This document shows, piece after piece, positions 1-8,525 of a DNA stretch of 32,384 nt. The position numbers and the translations under genes were made by a program. How positions within the stretch are numbered: the stretch's first letter is position 1; every line of letters starts with the position of its first letter. Source of the DNA: Methylocystis sp. (GTDB taxonomy: Bacteria > Pseudomonadota > Alphaproteobacteria > Rhizobiales > Beijerinckiaceae); contig JALRFG010000006.1 of the NCBI GenBank assembly GCA_023253795.1, positions 1 through 32,384 on the forward strand, written 5' to 3'. Below the pieces are notes generated by a model. The model was not told where the DNA came from and ran no database searches. It was given only the letters and a program-made list of their open reading frames with translations.

Positions 1-371
<371 letters not shown>

Positions 372-905
372 AATCAGCGCGGCGATTTTCTCACGCAGCT
401 CGCGCGCAAGCGCCGCGTCGAGCGAAACCAGCGGCTCGTCGAGCAGCAGCAGATCGGGTGCGATGGCGAGGGCGCGCGCCAGCGCGACGCGTCGCGCCAA
501 CCCGAGCGACAATTGTCGCGGAAAATGCGCAGCGTGTTCGGCGAGGCCCAGTTCGTCAAGCAATGCGGCGAGCGCGGCATCATGCGCTTGCGGCGCGGCG
601 ATGCGAAGATTGTCGATCACCGTGCGCCACGGCAGCAGGCGCGGCTCCTGAAAGACCATGCCGAGACGCCCATGCGCGGGCAGATGAATCTCGCCGTCGT
701 AATTCTGATCCAGCCCGGCGACGAGACGCAGCAGGGTCGTCTTGCCGCAACCGGACGGGCCGACGAGCGCGCCGACGGCGCCGACGGGCAGCGTCAGCCG
801 GAAATCCGCCAGCACATGATGCGCGACGCCATCGGCTCGCGTGTGATCCTTGCGACGGATCGCAAGATCAAGCGCCGACGCGCCAGCGTGAGACAGAGCG
901 TTCAA
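372..905 (-). CDS. NitT/TauT-type ABC transporter ATP-binding protein, 3'-truncated at carB junction
   Basis: This is the ATPase subunit of a nitrate/sulfonate/taurine-type importer. Visible motifs are Walker [11 protein letters not shown]-loop [10 protein letters not shown], a variant signature [15 protein letters not shown] and Walker [13 protein letters not shown]. After about 178 residues the frame runs into carB, so the switch histidine (VTHD) and the last ~50-60 residues are missing. As written, the product could not hydrolyse ATP normally. The ORF track misses it because it has no ATG. I place the start at a TTG (903-905) that overlaps the end of the permease; another in-frame TTG lies 8 codons upstream, just after an in-frame stop. 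The overlap with the permease gene supports one operon. The exact 3' limit lies between about 360 and 380 because LIE/LIET could belong to either protein. Confidence 0.8.
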
Positions 906-1602
906 GGGGCTGCACCAGCAGGGTTTCAACGATGAGCATCAACGCCACGAAGGGAAGGGCGTAGGCGAGCAGCAAACGGATGTCAAAGAGCTGAAACGCC
1001 ATATTGATTTCAAAGCCGACGCCATTGGGGCGACCGAGCAATTCGACGATCAGCACGATCTTCCACACCAGCGACAGGCCAGCGCGCGTCGCGGCGGCGA
1101 CATAGGGCGCAAGCTGCGGCGCGATGATGTGTCGAAACCGCGCCATCGGCGACAGGCGAAACGCCTGCGCCACATCGTCGAGTTGCGGATCGAGCGCGCG
1201 CGCGCCCTCGCGCAGCGTGACGACGGCGTTGGGCAGCTTGTTGAGCGCCACGGCGCCAATCGCCGCGACCTCGGTGAGCCCGGCCCAGATATAGGCGAGC
1301 ACGATGACGACGAGCGCCGGCAGATTGAGCAGCACAACCAGCCAGGGATCGAGCAGGCGATTGAGCGTGCGATGTCGACCCATCGCATAGCCGATCGCTG
1401 CGCCGAAACTCATGGCGAGCGCAAAGGCGGCGAGAACCCGCGCCAGCGTGATCGCAAGATTGGAGAACAGCGCGCCCGATTGCGCTTCGGCGACCATGGT
1501 TTCAAACACCGGGCCTGGTCCGGGCAGGCGGCGCGGATCGGCGAAGAGCGCCGCCGCCTGCCAAAGCGCAAGCAGCGCGGCGAGCGACAGCGCGCGGATC
1601 AT
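868..1602 (-). CDS. ABC transporter permease (SsuC/TauC-like)
   Basis: This 244-aa inner-membrane protein is the permease of a binding-protein-dependent importer of the NitT/TauT class. It has several hydrophobic segments (for example [27 protein letters not shown] and [20 protein letters not shown]) and the EAA-loop-like stretch [35 protein letters not shown] that docks on the ATPase. Length is typical. Its ATG overlaps the stop of the binding-protein gene in an ATGA arrangement, and its own 3' end overlaps the ATPase start, so the three are translationally coupled. The substrate cannot be read from sequence; sulfonates, nitrate, pyrimidine precursors and other small anions all use this class. 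Confidence 0.85.
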   Translation of the reverse strand: MIRALSLAALLALWQAAALFADPRRLPGPGPVFETMVAEAQSGALFSNLAITLARVLAAFALAMSFGAAIGYAMGRHRTLNRLLDPWLVVLLNLPALVVIVLAYIWAGLTEVAAIGAVALNKLPNAVVTLREGARALDPQLDDVAQAFRLSPMARFRHIIAPQLAPYVAAATRAGLSLVWKIVLIVELLGRPNGVGFEINMAFQLFDIRLLLAYALPFVALMLIVETLLVQPLERSVSRWRVGA

Positions 1603-2576
1603 GGCGCGCCGGCGTAGAAGGTTCCCGGCGGCAGCGTCTTGCCGGGGCCGACCAGTTTTTCGCCGCCGATCTCCGCCAGCACGTTGTAAAGCGCGGCGGC
1701 GTCGCGCGCCTCGTCGGCGACGCTGCGCTTCGGCGTCGCGGCGATATAGCGCTTGCGATAGAGATCAAGCGTCGCCGCGTCTTTCGCGCCGAGCCGTTGC
1801 GCGGCGATGTTCCACGCCTTGTCGTCGGTGGCGATCAGCGTTCGCGCTTTTGCGGCGATGGCGAAGAAGTTTTTGAGCGCGTCGGCGTGGGCGTGCGCGA
1901 AGCCCTCGTCGAAGACATAGCCGGTGATGACGACAGGGCCGGCCGCGCCGAGCTCTTTTTCGACTTCGGCGATTTCGATCGGCCGGGCGAAGCCCTTGCC
2001 TTCCAGATCGACGGCGAAGTTCCAGAACGCCAGCGCCGCATCGATCTCGCCTTCCTGCGCTTTTTGAGCGATCAGCGGCGGCGCGCCATAAACCAGCGTG
2101 GCGGATTTTTCGAGATCGACGCCATTCTTCAGCGCATAAGCTTTGAGCAGCAGCCAGCTTTTATCGAGCGGCCCGCCGGAGACGCCGAGTTTTTTGCCGG
2201 CGAGATCGGCGACGCTGCGGATGGCGGGATTTTTCGTCATCACGGCGCCGACGCCGGTGGAATAGGACGATAGGGTCAGTTTCGCGCCCTGGGCGCGCTC
2301 GCGCGCCACCCACAGCCAGTCGGAAACGATCAGATCGGCGCTTCCGCCCTGAAGGGCGATCTTGCCGGCCTCCGGCGTCGCCAGTTCAGTCGTCTCCAGC
2401 GTCAGTCCGGCGTCGCGATCGAGGCCGAAAGCCTTGATGACAGCGATCTCCCAGCTTGCCGTGCCGGTCTTTTGCAGGGCGAGGCGCAGGGTGTCGGCGG
2501 CCAGCGCCGGGGAGGCGACAAGAAAGACGGGGGCGAGCAGGAAGGCGGCGAGGAGAGGGGCGAGCAGGCGCTTCAT
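1599..2576 (-). CDS. ABC transporter periplasmic substrate-binding protein (NitT/TauT family)
   Basis: This 325-aa protein has a Sec signal peptide (MKRLLAPLLAAFLLAPVFLVASPALA, cleavage probably just after ALAA). The mature part reads as an SsuA/TauA/NMT1-like binding protein: LRLALQKTGTASWEIAVIKAFGLDRDAGL at the N-terminus, then GSADLIVSDWLWVARER, VADLAGKKLGVSGGPLDKSW and IDAALAFWNFAVDLE. In the family it captures the ligand in the periplasm and delivers it to the permease. It is the first gene of the minus-strand operon and diverges from parE across 116 bp. A purine-rich GGGAAAA precedes the ATG. The WNFAVDLEGKGF segment recalls binding proteins found in methylotrophs, but I cannot name the ligand. 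Confidence 0.85.
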   Translation of the reverse strand: MKRLLAPLLAAFLLAPVFLVASPALAADTLRLALQKTGTASWEIAVIKAFGLDRDAGLTLETTELATPEAGKIALQGGSADLIVSDWLWVARERAQGAKLTLSSYSTGVGAVMTKNPAIRSVADLAGKKLGVSGGPLDKSWLLLKAYALKNGVDLEKSATLVYGAPPLIAQKAQEGEIDAALAFWNFAVDLEGKGFARPIEIAEVEKELGAAGPVVITGYVFDEGFAHAHADALKNFFAIAAKARTLIATDDKAWNIAAQRLGAKDAATLDLYRKRYIAATPKRSVADEARDAAALYNVLAEIGGEKLVGPGKTLPPGTFYAGAP

Positions 2577-2692
2577 GGGTTTTCCCGCATAAAAGAATGC
2601 TGTGCTCTTAGCTCAGGCCGCCGCCGGCGTCATCTGCCATTGGCGGCTGGCTGGCCCGCGCATCCTTTCTCGAATCACGTTAAAGTGCGGCC

Positions 2693-4708
2693 ATGGCCAC
2701 TAAATCCGACCTCTTCGGCGGCGCGCCCCGCAGGGCCGCCGCGCCCAAACCCGCCGCCAAAACCGGACCCGCTGAATATTCCGCCGCGTCCATCGAAGTC
2801 CTCGAAGGGCTGGAGCCGGTGCGCCGGCGTCCCGGCATGTATATTGGCGGAACCGACGAAGCCGCGATGCATCACCTCTTCGCCGAGGTGCTCGACAACG
2901 CCATGGACGAGGCGGTCGCCGGCCACGCCACCTTCATCGAGGTGACGCTGGAGACCGACGGCTGGCTGAGCGTGAGCGACAATGGTCGCGGCATTCCGGT
3001 CGGTCCGCATCCCAAGATGAAGGACAAATCGGCGCTGGAAGTGGTGATGACCGTGCTCCATGCCGGCGGCAAATTCGATTCCGGCGCCTATCAGACATCG
3101 GGCGGCCTGCACGGCGTCGGCGTATCGGTCGTCAACGCTTTGTCGGAAAAACTTGAGGTTGAGGTGGCGACAGGCGGCCAGCTTTATCGTCAGGAGTTTT
3201 CGCGCGGTCTGCCGCTTGGCAAACTTGTCGAACTGGGGCGGATCGCCAACCGGCGCGGCACGAAAGTGCGCTTCAAACCCGATGCGCAGATTTTTGGCGC
3301 ACAGGCGCATTGGAAGCCGGCGCGACTGTTTCGCATGTCGCGCTCCAAAGCCTATCTGTTTGGCGGCGTCGAAATTCGCTGGCGCTGCGATCCTGCGCTG
3401 ATTGACGCGGGATCGGATATTCCCGCTGAAGCGGTGTTGCGCTTTCCCGGCGGCCTCAAGGATTATCTGGCGCGTGAAATTCAAGGCAAGGAGTCGGTCA
3501 CCGATCAGCCTTTCGTCGGCAAGGTGACGCGCGAAGGCGGCCATGGTTCGCTCGAATGGGCGGTGGCGTGGCTCGCCGACGATGACGGATTCGTTCATTC
3601 CTACTGCAACACGATTCCCACGCCCGATGGCGGCACGCATGAAGCGGGTTTCCGTTCGGCGCTGACCAAGGCGTTGCGCGATCACGCCGACCGCATCGGA
3701 CAGGCGAAGCGCGCGAAAGACGTGACCGCCGACGATCTGATGGGTCAATCGGCGGCGATGATCTCGGTGTTTATTCGCGAGCCGGAGTTTCAGGGCCAGA
3801 ACAAGAGCCGACTGATGACGGTCGAGGCGTCGCGCATTGTCGAAAGCGCGGTGCGCGACGCCTTCGATCACTGGCTGGCGGGCGCGCCGTCGCAGGCGAA
3901 CAAGCTGCTCGATTTCGCGATCGAACGCGCCGAGGAGCGGCTGCGTCGTCGCGCCGAAAAGGATGTCGCGCGCAAAACCGCGACGCGCAAATTGCGCCTG
4001 CCCGGCAAGCTCGTCGATTGCACCAATAATTCGACTGAAGGCTCGGAGCTTTTCATCGTCGAAGGCGATTCCGCCGGCGGCTCGGCCAAGGAGGCGCGTA
4101 ATCGCGCGACGCAAGCGGTGCTGCCGTTGCGCGGCAAGATCCTCAATGTCGCCTCCGCAACCAAGGACAAGCTGCACGCCAATCAGCAACTCGCCGATCT
4201 GACGCAGGCGCTGGGCTGCGGTCTCGGCGCCCATTATCGCGAAGAGGATTTGCGTTACGGAAAAGTGATCGTGATGACCGACGCGGATGTTGACGGCGCG
4301 CATATCGCTTCGTTGCTGATCACGTTCTTTTATCGGCAGATGCCGCGTCTGATCGAGGGCGGCCATCTCTATCTGGCGCAGCCGCCGCTCTACAAGCTGA
4401 CGCAGGGCGCCAAAACCGTCTATGCGCGCGACAATGAACATCGCGAAGAGCTTGAGCGCACCGAGCTCACCGGCAAGGGCAAGATCGAGGTCAATCGCTT
4501 CAAGGGTCTCGGCGAAATGAGCGCCGCGCAGTTGAAGGAAACGACGATGGACCCGACCAAGCGCACGCTGCTCAAAGTGGTTCTCGCTGGCGAGGAGCGC
4601 GAGGAAACAGCCGATTGCGTCGAGCGATTGATGGGCAACAAGCCGGAAGCGCGCTTCGCCTTCATTCAGGAAACGGCGGCTTTCGCCGCCGAGCTGGTTG
4701 ATATCTGA
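2693..4708 (+). CDS. parE: DNA topoisomerase IV subunit B
   Basis: This 671-aa protein is the ATPase subunit of the type IIA topoisomerase that decatenates daughter chromosomes, working with ParC (not in the window). The GHKL ATPase is at the N-terminus (EVLDNAMDEAV, DNGRGIPVG, GLHGVGVSVVNALS). The transducer follows. The TOPRIM domain has EGDSAGGSAKEARNRATQAVLPLRGK near residue 457 and the metal motif DADVDGAHI near 529. The C-terminal block FKGLGEMSAAQLKETTMDPTKR is typical. The ParE-type spacing and short C-terminus (no GyrB insertion) favour ParE over GyrB, and 671 aa is normal for the class. The stop overlaps the next ATG by one base (TGATG), so the kinase downstream is probably co-translated. 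Confidence 0.95.
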   Translation: MATKSDLFGGAPRRAAAPKPAAKTGPAEYSAASIEVLEGLEPVRRRPGMYIGGTDEAAMHHLFAEVLDNAMDEAVAGHATFIEVTLETDGWLSVSDNGRGIPVGPHPKMKDKSALEVVMTVLHAGGKFDSGAYQTSGGLHGVGVSVVNALSEKLEVEVATGGQLYRQEFSRGLPLGKLVELGRIANRRGTKVRFKPDAQIFGAQAHWKPARLFRMSRSKAYLFGGVEIRWRCDPALIDAGSDIPAEAVLRFPGGLKDYLAREIQGKESVTDQPFVGKVTREGGHGSLEWAVAWLADDDGFVHSYCNTIPTPDGGTHEAGFRSALTKALRDHADRIGQAKRAKDVTADDLMGQSAAMISVFIREPEFQGQNKSRLMTVEASRIVESAVRDAFDHWLAGAPSQANKLLDFAIERAEERLRRRAEKDVARKTATRKLRLPGKLVDCTNNSTEGSELFIVEGDSAGGSAKEARNRATQAVLPLRGKILNVASATKDKLHANQQLADLTQALGCGLGAHYREEDLRYGKVIVMTDADVDGAHIASLLITFFYRQMPRLIEGGHLYLAQPPLYKLTQGAKTVYARDNEHREELERTELTGKGKIEVNRFKGLGEMSAAQLKETTMDPTKRTLLKVVLAGEEREETADCVERLMGNKPEARFAFIQETAAFAAELVDI

Positions 4709-5799
4709 TGTCGAACGGCCAGCGCAGCATGAATCTGGACGCCGCATCGGCGCAGTCGGTCGTCGCGCCGACGGAGACGGATGCGACGAAGGATCAGGCC
4801 TATGCGCTGGAGCGTATGCAGCTTGCGCTCGACGCCGGCCGCACGGGCGTATGGGACTGGAACCTCATCACCGGTGAAGTGCATCTCGATGCGCGTGTGC
4901 GGCAATTATGGGGGTTCGACGACACGACGCCGGCAAGCCTCGATATTTTTCGCAACGCTTTACATCCGCAGGATCGCAAGCGCTCGCGCGAGGCGGTGGA
5001 GACAGCGCTCGATCCCGAACATGATGGCGATTACGAAATTGAATATCGGGTGATTGGCCTGAAGGATAAGGTCGAGCGCTGGGTGTCGATCCGTGGCCGC
5101 ACCTTTTTTGAAAACGGTCGTCCGATCCGCATTCTTGGCACGGCGCGCGACATCACCGGCCGCAAACAGCGCGAACAGCATGTGCGCGTGTTGTTGCGCG
5201 AACTCGTGCATCGTTCCAAAAATCTACTTGCCGTCGTTCAGGCGATGTCGCGCCAGACGGCGGCGGGCTCACCCTCTGTTGAGGAGTTTCAGCGCAAATT
5301 CGGCGCGCGCCTGCAGGCCTTGTCGATGGCGCATGATCTGCTGATTTCGCAGGATTGGCGCGGCGCCGCGATGCATGATCTGGTGCGCGCGCAAATGGCT
5401 TATTGCCTTGATGTCGCCAAAGATGATCTGGCGCAGCGCGCATTGATCGAAGGGCCGAAGCTGATGCTGAAGCCGGAAGCCGCGCAAAATATCGGCCTCG
5501 CCTTGCATGAACTCGCCACCAATGCCTTGGCTTATGGCGCGCTGTCGCGCCCCGATGGCGCGGTGTCGTTGAAATGGGGCCTTGAAGATGGCCGTTTAAA
5601 CATCGAATGGCGTGAGAGCGGCGGGCCGTCGGTGGCGACGCCGCCGCGTGAGGGTTTTGGCCACAAGGTCGTCAAGCGCCTTGTCGCGCTGGCGCTCGAT
5701 GGCGAAGCGACGCTGAATTTTCCGCCTGATGGTCTGGTGTGGACGTTATCGATCCCGGCGAGCTTCGCCATGACGAAGGCCGAGCCAGCGCCTTTGTAA
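4708..5799 (+). CDS. PAS-domain HWE-family sensor histidine kinase
   Basis: This is a 363-aa cytoplasmic kinase with no membrane segment. Residues about 30-150 form a PAS fold (LALDAGRTGVWDWNLITGEVHLD ... GTARDITGRKQREQ). The dimerisation segment follows with the phospho-acceptor His168 in LRELVHRSKNLLAVVQAMSRQT. The ATPase has the family-defining N-box histidine His267 (IGLALHELATNALAYGALS) and the WxE motif Trp301 (IEWRESGGP), then GFGHKVVKRLV. HWE kinases are common in Hyphomicrobiales, often respond to light or general stress, and pass phosphate to response regulators encoded elsewhere. No regulator is adjacent, so it is an orphan here. It overlaps parE by one base. The ligand is unknown; nothing shows a LOV cysteine motif (NCRFLQ). 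Confidence 0.88.
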   Translation: MSNGQRSMNLDAASAQSVVAPTETDATKDQAYALERMQLALDAGRTGVWDWNLITGEVHLDARVRQLWGFDDTTPASLDIFRNALHPQDRKRSREAVETALDPEHDGDYEIEYRVIGLKDKVERWVSIRGRTFFENGRPIRILGTARDITGRKQREQHVRVLLRELVHRSKNLLAVVQAMSRQTAAGSPSVEEFQRKFGARLQALSMAHDLLISQDWRGAAMHDLVRAQMAYCLDVAKDDLAQRALIEGPKLMLKPEAAQNIGLALHELATNALAYGALSRPDGAVSLKWGLEDGRLNIEWRESGGPSVATPPREGFGHKVVKRLVALALDGEATLNFPPDGLVWTLSIPASFAMTKAEPAPL

Positions 5800-5810
5800 T
5801 CAGCGCCAGT

Positions 5811-6212
5811 CTATCTCAAAAAATCGATCAGCGGTCCGATCAGCGGCGCATCGGCGGGCGGCATGTCATATTTCCGCAGATCGCGCGCATGCGCCCATTT
5901 GATGTTTTGCCCTTCCGCGGGAACGACAAGTCCGTCCCATTTGCGGCAGACATAAAGCGGCATCAGCAAATGAAAATCATCATAGGCGTGGCTGGCGAAG
6001 GTTAGCGGCGCGAGACAGGGTTCGCAGACATCGATGCTCAACTCTTCCTTGAGTTCTCGCGCCAATGCACGTTCCGGTCGTTCTCCGGGATCCAGCTTGC
6101 CGCCGGGAAATTCCCACAGGCCAGCAAGTTGTTTGCCTTCGGGGCGTTGTGCGATGAGCACGCGATTATCCGCGTCGATGAGCGCGGCGGCGACAACCAA
6201 AAGTAGTTTCAT
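5811..6212 (-). CDS. mutT: Nudix hydrolase, MutT-like 8-oxo-dGTP diphosphatase
   Basis: This 133-aa protein has a Nudix box at residues 37-60 (GGKLDPGERPERALARELKEELSI), matching GX5EX7REUXEEXGU except that the final Gly is Ser. The N-terminus LLLVVAAALIDADNRVLIAQRPEGKQLAGLWEFPGGK and the later HAYDDFHLLMPLYVCRKWDG are typical of MutT, which clears 8-oxo-dGTP from the nucleotide pool. It converges with the kinase gene, leaving only 11 bp between the stops. A perfect TATAAT sits 7 bp upstream of the ATG, so the transcript may be leaderless. In many alphaproteobacteria mutT follows argJ; here argJ is nearby but separated by two hdeA-like genes. Confidence 0.9.
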   Translation of the reverse strand: MKLLLVVAAALIDADNRVLIAQRPEGKQLAGLWEFPGGKLDPGERPERALARELKEELSIDVCEPCLAPLTFASHAYDDFHLLMPLYVCRKWDGLVVPAEGQNIKWAHARDLRKYDMPPADAPLIGPLIDFLR

Positions 6213-6219
6213 GCCGTTG

Positions 6220-6225
6220 ATTATA
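6220..6225 (-). promoter_or_regulatory. -10 element (TATAAT) of mutT
   Basis: The minus strand has a perfect TATAAT followed by CAACGGC and then the mutT ATG. The usual distance from a -10 box to the start site would put transcription at or next to the A of the ATG, suggesting a leaderless mRNA. The -35 region is poor (TGTCGG or CTGTCG at 16-17 bp). Confidence 0.4.
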
Positions 6226-6477
6226 TCAGCTTTTCAGCGTGCCGACAGGGGATGATCGTCAACGTTGGCGCGGGATTTTGCGCGGTGGACGCCGCATTGC
6301 AGACGGGCTGGGAATATTGCCCTTTAGGGCGCATCGTGTCACACGGGACAGGATCGTCGATGCATGATGCGGCATGGCGCGCGCGTCATGACTGCTTAAA
6401 AAACCGGCGGGAGAATGGACCTCTTCAGGGTTGTCTCCGTGAGCCGGGCAGATGGCGATACATTCGGAGGAGAACGC

Positions 6478-6777
6478 ATGAAGAAGATAGTTGTCGCACT
6501 GGCGCTCGCCAGCGTGTGCATTCCGTCGCTTTCCCAGGCGCAGGTCAAGATCGACATGAGCAAGGTCACCTGCAGCGAAGTGCTGGCGATGCCGCAGGTG
6601 GATCAGACAGATTTCGGCGCCTTTGTGAGCGGCTGGTTCGCACAGAAGGCCGGTCGCACCTACATCGACATGGGGCTGTTTCGCAAGAACACGGCGAGCG
6701 TGATGAGCTGGTGCAAGTTCAATCCGTCCGACTCCGTCATGGCGGCGATCGAACGCGCCGTTGGACAGAAGAAGTAA
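6478..6777 (+). CDS. HdeA/HdeB family periplasmic protein (copy 1)
   Basis: This is a 99-aa secreted protein. I start it at ATG 6478, not the upstream ATG of the ORF track, because GGAGGAG lies 5 bp before it and a signal peptide (MKKIVVALALASVCIPSLSQAQ) begins there. The mature part, VKIDMSKVTCSEVLAMP ... FVSGWFAQKAGRTYIDMGLFRKNTASVMSWCKFNPSDSVMAAIERA, carries the two cysteines of the HdeA/HdeB fold (TCSEV and WCKF), expected to form one disulfide. HdeA/HdeB are acid-stress periplasmic chaperones in enterobacteria; alphaproteobacterial relatives are widespread and mostly uncharacterised. A related copy follows 19 bp downstream. Family membership is good; function is inferred. Confidence 0.8.
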   Translation: MKKIVVALALASVCIPSLSQAQVKIDMSKVTCSEVLAMPQVDQTDFGAFVSGWFAQKAGRTYIDMGLFRKNTASVMSWCKFNPSDSVMAAIERAVGQKK

Positions 6778-6796
6778 CAGGGAGATCGTGACGATC

Positions 6797-7102
6797 ATGA
6801 ATCGCAAACTCATTCTCGCCGGCTTTGCCGCCGCTGCCGCCGTCGCTCTCCCTTTTGCGACGCCCGTTAATGCGCAGGTCACCATTGAGATGGCCGACAT
6901 CACCTGCAAGGACTTCGCCGGTTACGATGCGGAGACCCAGGATTTTATCGGCAACTGGATGCGTGGCTATTGGATGTCTTCGAAGAACCTTACGGTGATC
7001 GACTCCAAATATGTGAAGCGCAACACCGACAAGATCGCGCGTTACTGCACGAAAATGCCAAAAGCCAAGCTGATGGACGCCATTCAGAAGAACGCCCGCT
7101 AA
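6797..7102 (+). CDS. HdeA/HdeB family periplasmic protein (copy 2)
   Basis: This 101-aa paralogue has a signal peptide (MNRKLILAGFAAAAAVALPFATPVNAQ). The mature part has the same layout as copy 1: VTIEMADITCKDFAGYD ... IGNWMRGYWMSSKNLTVIDSKYVKRNTDKIARYCTKMPKAKLMDAIQKNAR, with paired cysteines in TCKD and YCTK. The two mature proteins line up by eye from the IDMSKVTC/IEMADITC block to the end, so they probably arose by tandem duplication. I choose ATG 6797; an in-frame GTG lies 9 bp upstream and the purine run GGGAG fits either imperfectly. A strong terminator directly follows the stop, ending a two-gene unit. Confidence 0.8.
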   Translation: MNRKLILAGFAAAAAVALPFATPVNAQVTIEMADITCKDFAGYDAETQDFIGNWMRGYWMSSKNLTVIDSKYVKRNTDKIARYCTKMPKAKLMDAIQKNAR

Positions 7103-7107
7103 AAAAT

Positions 7108-7137
7108 AAAACCCGGCCAATTGGCCGGGTTTTTTAT
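7108..7137. terminator. bidirectional rho-independent terminator between hdeA-like genes and argJ
   Basis: AAAACCCGGCCAATTGGCCGGGTTTT is a perfect palindrome, with T-rich sequence on one side and A-rich on the other. It can fold with a U tract on either strand. It lies 6 bp after the copy-2 stop and 22 bp after the argJ stop, so it can serve both converging units. Confidence 0.9.
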
Positions 7138-7158
7138 TTGTGCAAACTGCGCGGCGCG

Positions 7159-8406
7159 TTAGCTGCGGTAATCGCCATTGATGGCGACATATTCCTTGGT
7201 CAGATCGCAGGTCCACACCGTTGCAGCGCCCGCGCCAACGCCGATGTCGGCGTTGATGACAATGTTCTGGCGCTTCATGATCTCGGAGACTTCCGCTTCA
7301 TTATAGGAAGGATCGCGCAGGCCCTGATGCGCGACGCGCACGCCGCCGAACCAGATCGAGAGCTTGTCGCGATCGGCTTTCTCGCCTGCTTTGCCGACCG
7401 CCATCACGACGCGGCCCCAATTAGCGTCTTCGCCGGCGATGGCTGTTTTGACCAATGGTGAATTGGCGATGGAGAGCGCAATGCGTTTCGCCGCTCTGGC
7501 GTTTTCCGCGCCTGTCACTGTCACTTCGACAAATTTGCGGGCGCCTTCGCCGTCTTTCACCACCTGCTGCGCAAGGTCGAGCAGAACTTCTGACAGCGCG
7601 CGTTTGAACTGCAGCAGACGCCGGTCCGACGCCTCATCGATTTTCGGCGCGCCGCGCTTCTTTGCGGCGCCCGTGGCGAAAAGCATCAATGTGTCCGATG
7701 TCGATGTGTCGCTGTCGACGGTGATGGCGTTGAACGACCCCTGCACGGCCTTCGACAGCATCGCTTGCAACGCCTCGGCGCCAATCGGCGCATCGGTGAA
7801 GATAAAGGACAGCATCGTCGCCATATCGGGAGCGATCATGCCGGCGCCTTTGGCGATGCCGCTGATCGTCACATCAACGCCGCCAATCATTGTTTTGCGC
7901 GTCGCCAGTTTGGGGAAGGTGTCGGTGGTCATGATCGCACGCGCTGCGTCCTGCCAGGCGTCGGGGCGTGCGTTGCGGGCGAGCGTGTCGAGAACGCCGT
8001 TGAATTTCGTCGCGTCAAGCGGTTCGCCAATCACGCCAGTAGAGGCGAGAAACACCTGTTTTTCATTGGCGTCTGCGGCGGCGGCGGCGAGTTGCGCCGA
8101 AAGCTTGACGGCCTGCGCGCCAACCTTGCCGGTGAATGCGTTGGCGTTGCCGGAGTTCACCAGCAGCACCCGCGCTTTGCCGCCCTTCAGTTTGGCGCGG
8201 CACCAGTCGACGGGCGCCGAAGGGCATTTCGATTTTGTGAAAACGCCGGCGACCGTCGCGCCTTCGTCCATCAGCGCCAGCATCACATCGGTGCGGCCGG
8301 CGTAACGCACGCCCGCCATGCCGGCGGCGAAACGCACGCCGTCCAGCGGCGGAATGTCGGGCGTTGTTTTGGGTGCGAGCGGAGAAAGCGGGGCGTCATG
8401 GGCCAT
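7159..8406 (-). CDS. argJ: bifunctional ornithine acetyltransferase / N-acetylglutamate synthase
   Basis: This protein of 415 aa (from ATG 8406; the track's 430-aa start at 8451 adds an unlikely 15-residue leader) is ArgJ. It moves acetyl from N-acetylornithine to glutamate in the arginine pathway, and bifunctional forms also use acetyl-CoA. The hallmark self-cleavage site ATML is present near residues 196-199 ([18 protein letters not shown]); the precursor is cut between Ala and Thr, making Thr the nucleophile. Other family blocks are [43 protein letters not shown] and [18 protein letters not shown] lies about 8 bp before the chosen ATG, and the next residues [24 protein letters not shown] match typical N-termini. 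Confidence 0.95.
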   Translation of the reverse strand: MAHDAPLSPLAPKTTPDIPPLDGVRFAAGMAGVRYAGRTDVMLALMDEGATVAGVFTKSKCPSAPVDWCRAKLKGGKARVLLVNSGNANAFTGKVGAQAVKLSAQLAAAAADANEKQVFLASTGVIGEPLDATKFNGVLDTLARNARPDAWQDAARAIMTTDTFPKLATRKTMIGGVDVTISGIAKGAGMIAPDMATMLSFIFTDAPIGAEALQAMLSKAVQGSFNAITVDSDTSTSDTLMLFATGAAKKRGAPKIDEASDRRLLQFKRALSEVLLDLAQQVVKDGEGARKFVEVTVTGAENARAAKRIALSIANSPLVKTAIAGEDANWGRVVMAVGKAGEKADRDKLSIWFGGVRVAHQGLRDPSYNEAEVSEIMKRQNIVINADIGVGAGAATVWTCDLTKEYVAINGDYRS

Positions 8407-8476
8407 CGGCGAAACCTTGCTGCAATCGGACGCGGCGTATGACCGCGTCACTGCCGTCGCCCGAATTTATACTACC

Positions 8477-8520
8477 AAAAAACAGGGAAAAGACGCCGGC
8501 GCGTATGACGCGCCGGCGTT
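8477..8520 (-). terminator. rho-independent terminator of the ppiC-like gene
   Basis: ACGCCGGCGCGT-ATG-ACGCGCCGGCGT forms a perfect 12-bp stem with a 3-nt loop. On the minus strand it is followed by CTTTTCCCTGTTTTTTGG, a T-rich tail. It starts just after the isomerase stop and separates that gene from argJ. Confidence 0.8.
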
Positions 8521-8525
8521 AATGC

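Noticed and set aside
2675-4747. 690-aa minus ORF antisense to parE
   Set aside because: It is Arg/His-rich with no domain, and parE on the other strand is fully convincing. Long antisense frames are expected at this GC content.
6252-6791. 179-aa plus ORF overlapping the first hdeA-like gene
   Set aside because: Different frame from the secreted protein, no SD, no domain; the hdeA-like frame has SD, signal peptide and conserved cysteines.
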